The notes beneath the pieces are model-generated. The model saw only the letters and a list, made by a program, of their open reading frames with translations, was not told where the DNA came from and searched no databases. From assembly GCA_032622095.1 (NCBI GenBank), contig CP136061.1, positions 94,299,345 to 94,363,344 on the forward strand: a stretch of DNA of 64,000 nt, read 5' to 3'. Shown piece by piece: positions 61,870 through 64,000 of this stretch (positions are counted from its first letter, which is position 1; the number at the start of each line of letters is the position of its first letter). The translations under genes and the position numbers were made by a program. This stretch comes from Siphonodentalium dalli. Its lineage: Eukaryota; Mollusca; Scaphopoda; Gadilida; Siphonodentaliidae.

Positions 61870-64000
61870 TATAAAATGGATGCAAGTTGTGGTCAGCGCG
61901 CGACGTCGTGTGACGTAATTTCGACCAACCAACGTCCTGAATTCATGCTCAACAACGCGTGAGTGTAAATATATCGTTAAATTTATCATTGGCAGTTATG
62001 TTTTATCAACTTTCGTGCCGTGACCAGTCCCAAAGTCAGAGGGTGCCACTTTGTCACCTCAATCCACACCAGTAAATTCCTCGTATCATGTAAAAGCCTA
62101 ATATAAATTTAGAGAAAATTTCGTAACCAACACGGTTTTATCAATTATGATGTCCGTCGCACCCCATCCCCAACGTCAGGCCCGATACTTACGTCATAAA
62201 TTGCTCGAAAATGGCAGCAAGATGTCTCACATCGATTGATTTAAATAATTTTTTTGGAAATGATGGCAAAAAAAAATCAAGAACTGCAATATTTAGCAAG
62301 GTTTTTGTAAACTATAACATGAGTATGTTTAATCAATATACAAAATTGGATAATAGATATAAAATTGTACTGTTATTGTCAACACTATACAAACTACAGG
62401 CATTCTGCATGGTACCGTGCATGATTACTGCTCCAGCAACAGCCTGTTCAGTTTAACATTGTTAGTGCTATTTGTAACCACACTCAGATTCAGCACACCT
62501 CATTACACTGTTGAATTTCCTTTTCTGATTGCCATGAATGTAATGATGTAAATGCCAACCGAGTAACTATATCATATACTTTGCCATCTAAATTACACAA
62601 GTTATCTAATGACTCTACTCGACATATGGTGTGATTATGTTCTCAAGTCATCGAAGAACAATTGCAATTGATAATATTCAGTTTCACTCTACCTATCCAG
62701 ATATCACTATATTGGAACTCATATATATGCATAAAGTTCATGGTCACTATATCTGCACTGCCATGATATTTGTGTTGATAGGTACCAGTATACAAAAAAT
62801 AATTATCCAGTCTTCGATATAATAATCAACACCTTTTAGAACTGACATTTATCATAGACATTGCCCCATTACATATTTTCATAAGTTAGAACAAAAATCG
62901 ATTTAAATAAAAAAAATCTGATTTAAATAAAATAAATCGATTTTCTTTTATTTATTTAAAAATATACATAAGATCATAAACCCTGATACGTGCCGTTTTC
63001 CCGTCACCATTTAAATATGATAGTTGAGATGATACAAGTGTTATAAGTTTTCGAGGTTTTGAAATTTTAACGTCAAATATCCTTAAAACGAATATGTTCG
63101 GTTTTTAAGTATCCGCGATGAGTTATTGGAGAGCTCATTATTCAAATTTTTTACATGATCCTACCTTTAGGGTGGATACACACATGCATGTAATTTCTGT
63201 ATGTAAAATCGATGTATTTTACATGGTCACACCAATCATTGATATCATTAGTCGATTGCGCGCGATCGGACAATTTCAACAGACGAGACAAGTGAGCAGT
63301 TATAACCATTATCAAACTAACTGCTATCAAGAAATTTCAGGCCAGTCATAAATTCTTTCATGGATGCCGAAATGAATAAATCCTGTCTGATAGATGTTGC
63401 TGTTTTGCACGAGTTTTAAGGGCTTTGTCAACCCATTTTCCCCCCAAAATTTGATGGAGTAAAAATAAAGGATTCTGTTCATTTATATTAGCAATCACAG
63501 TTACCAATTCAATTGATGCACCATTATAAGAGTATAATTCATGATAGGTCATTTTAGAAAACCAAAATGTGAACTTTATAGAGGTTTAAAAAAACAAAAA
63601 AATTCGAACCCAAATCCAACTAACACAAAGTCCATATATAAGAACAAAAAATGGGAATGTGTACTGAACACTACGAAGAATGAAGAATAAAAATATATTC
63701 ATATTTACCAAGCGTTCTTTGAAAAATATATATATACTCAGAATCACTTGTATACAAATGGTAGATTTACTTGCTCAGTAATGCTGTAGAGAAGATGGCA
63801 ATTGATGGGTGGATTGTGGGTCACCTTGTGTCCAATGAAGCTGATATTGTTATCTGGCAGTGTTCCAGCCTGTGGCCACTGGACCATAAGGGATTATTCC
63901 ATGGTTGGTGACATATTTAGTGGTTATGGGGTGGTGTGCTAAATTGAAGCTTACGAAATTATTTTATCAACTCACACTGTCAATAGTTAACCAATTGCTG
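61870..64000. other. No recognised feature
   Basis: AT-rich to the window edge. A small symmetric AATCGATTTAAATAA / TTATTTAAATCGATT-like patch lies at about 62,888-62,962. No exon, RNA gene or transposon identified. Confidence 0.45.

Noticed and set aside
1-64000. CRISPR-like arrays, bacterial operons or tRNA/rRNA genes
   Set aside because: The tandem arrays here are minisatellites with no short direct-repeat/unique-spacer pattern. The only tRNA-like sequence is the SINE head. No rRNA segment was recognised.

Overview
This is non-coding-rich animal nuclear DNA. It has split genes with GT..AG introns, a tRNA-headed SINE, several LINE remnants, a Ty3/gypsy relic, a complete PIF/Harbinger-type DNA transposon, dozens of short inverted-repeat elements and many micro- and minisatellites. 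Nothing bacterial or viral in organisation is present. The repeat style (CAAT-tailed SINE, LINE 3' end with an ATT tail, foldback elements) and the receptor type suggest a lophotrochozoan, most likely a mollusc. That is an inference from style; no species marker was seen.

The only host gene I can assemble is on the minus strand, from about 45.65 kb down to 14.21 kb. Eight exons (A-H) join in frame through good splice sites. They encode about 1,110 residues: a signal peptide, a first Venus-flytrap (ANF-receptor/mGluR-like ligand-binding) domain, a short linker with a Cys cluster, a second Venus-flytrap domain, a second Cys cluster, one membrane helix and a short tyrosine- and proline-containing tail. 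No kinase, cyclase or seven-helix domain was found. The first flytrap is split over four exons, while the second is almost entirely one 488-codon exon. The 5' untranslated exon and the last coding exon were not identified.

The introns are packed with mobile DNA. Between exons A and B sits a 4.5-kb PIF/Harbinger element (38,759-43,257) with ~140-bp inverted termini, an intact two-exon DDE transposase and an intact convergent MADF/Myb-SANT-like gene. Two giant foldback elements with TAGTC... ends and 3-bp target duplications (16,033-21,106 between exons G and H; 46,062-50,474 upstream of exon A) have 1.3-2.3-kb arms carrying AAGATGGCGGCC-like motifs at ~170-bp spacing. Three TTAA-flanked MITE families occur repeatedly: MITE-A (AGGTACTCAATCC ends, over ten copies or fragments), MITE-B (AGGCCCACTTAA ends, 3 copies) and MITE-C (CCCTTTACCCAACA ends, piggyBac-like, 4 copies, each full copy holding two 69-bp palindromes).

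Layout: 0-11.2 kb, MITEs and a diverged ~2-kb duplication (2.97-5.11 kb versus 8.24-11.17 kb) with a SINE in only one copy; 11.6-13.5 kb, gypsy integrase relic hit by two MITEs; 14.2 kb, exon H; 16-21.1 kb, giant foldback 1; 21.5-30.9 kb, exons G, F, E, D with MITEs; 31.7-35.0 kb, LINE tail, a 0.9-kb TAG microsatellite and a foldback with minisatellite arms; 35.2-38.7 kb, exons C and B; 38.8-43.3 kb, Harbinger element; 44.3-45.3 kb, tandem arrays with NRF1-like motifs; 45.4-45.6 kb, exon A; 46-50.5 kb, giant foldback 2; 52.3-53.7 kb, LINE reverse-transcriptase relic; 54-64 kb, mostly unrecognised non-coding sequence with small repeats.
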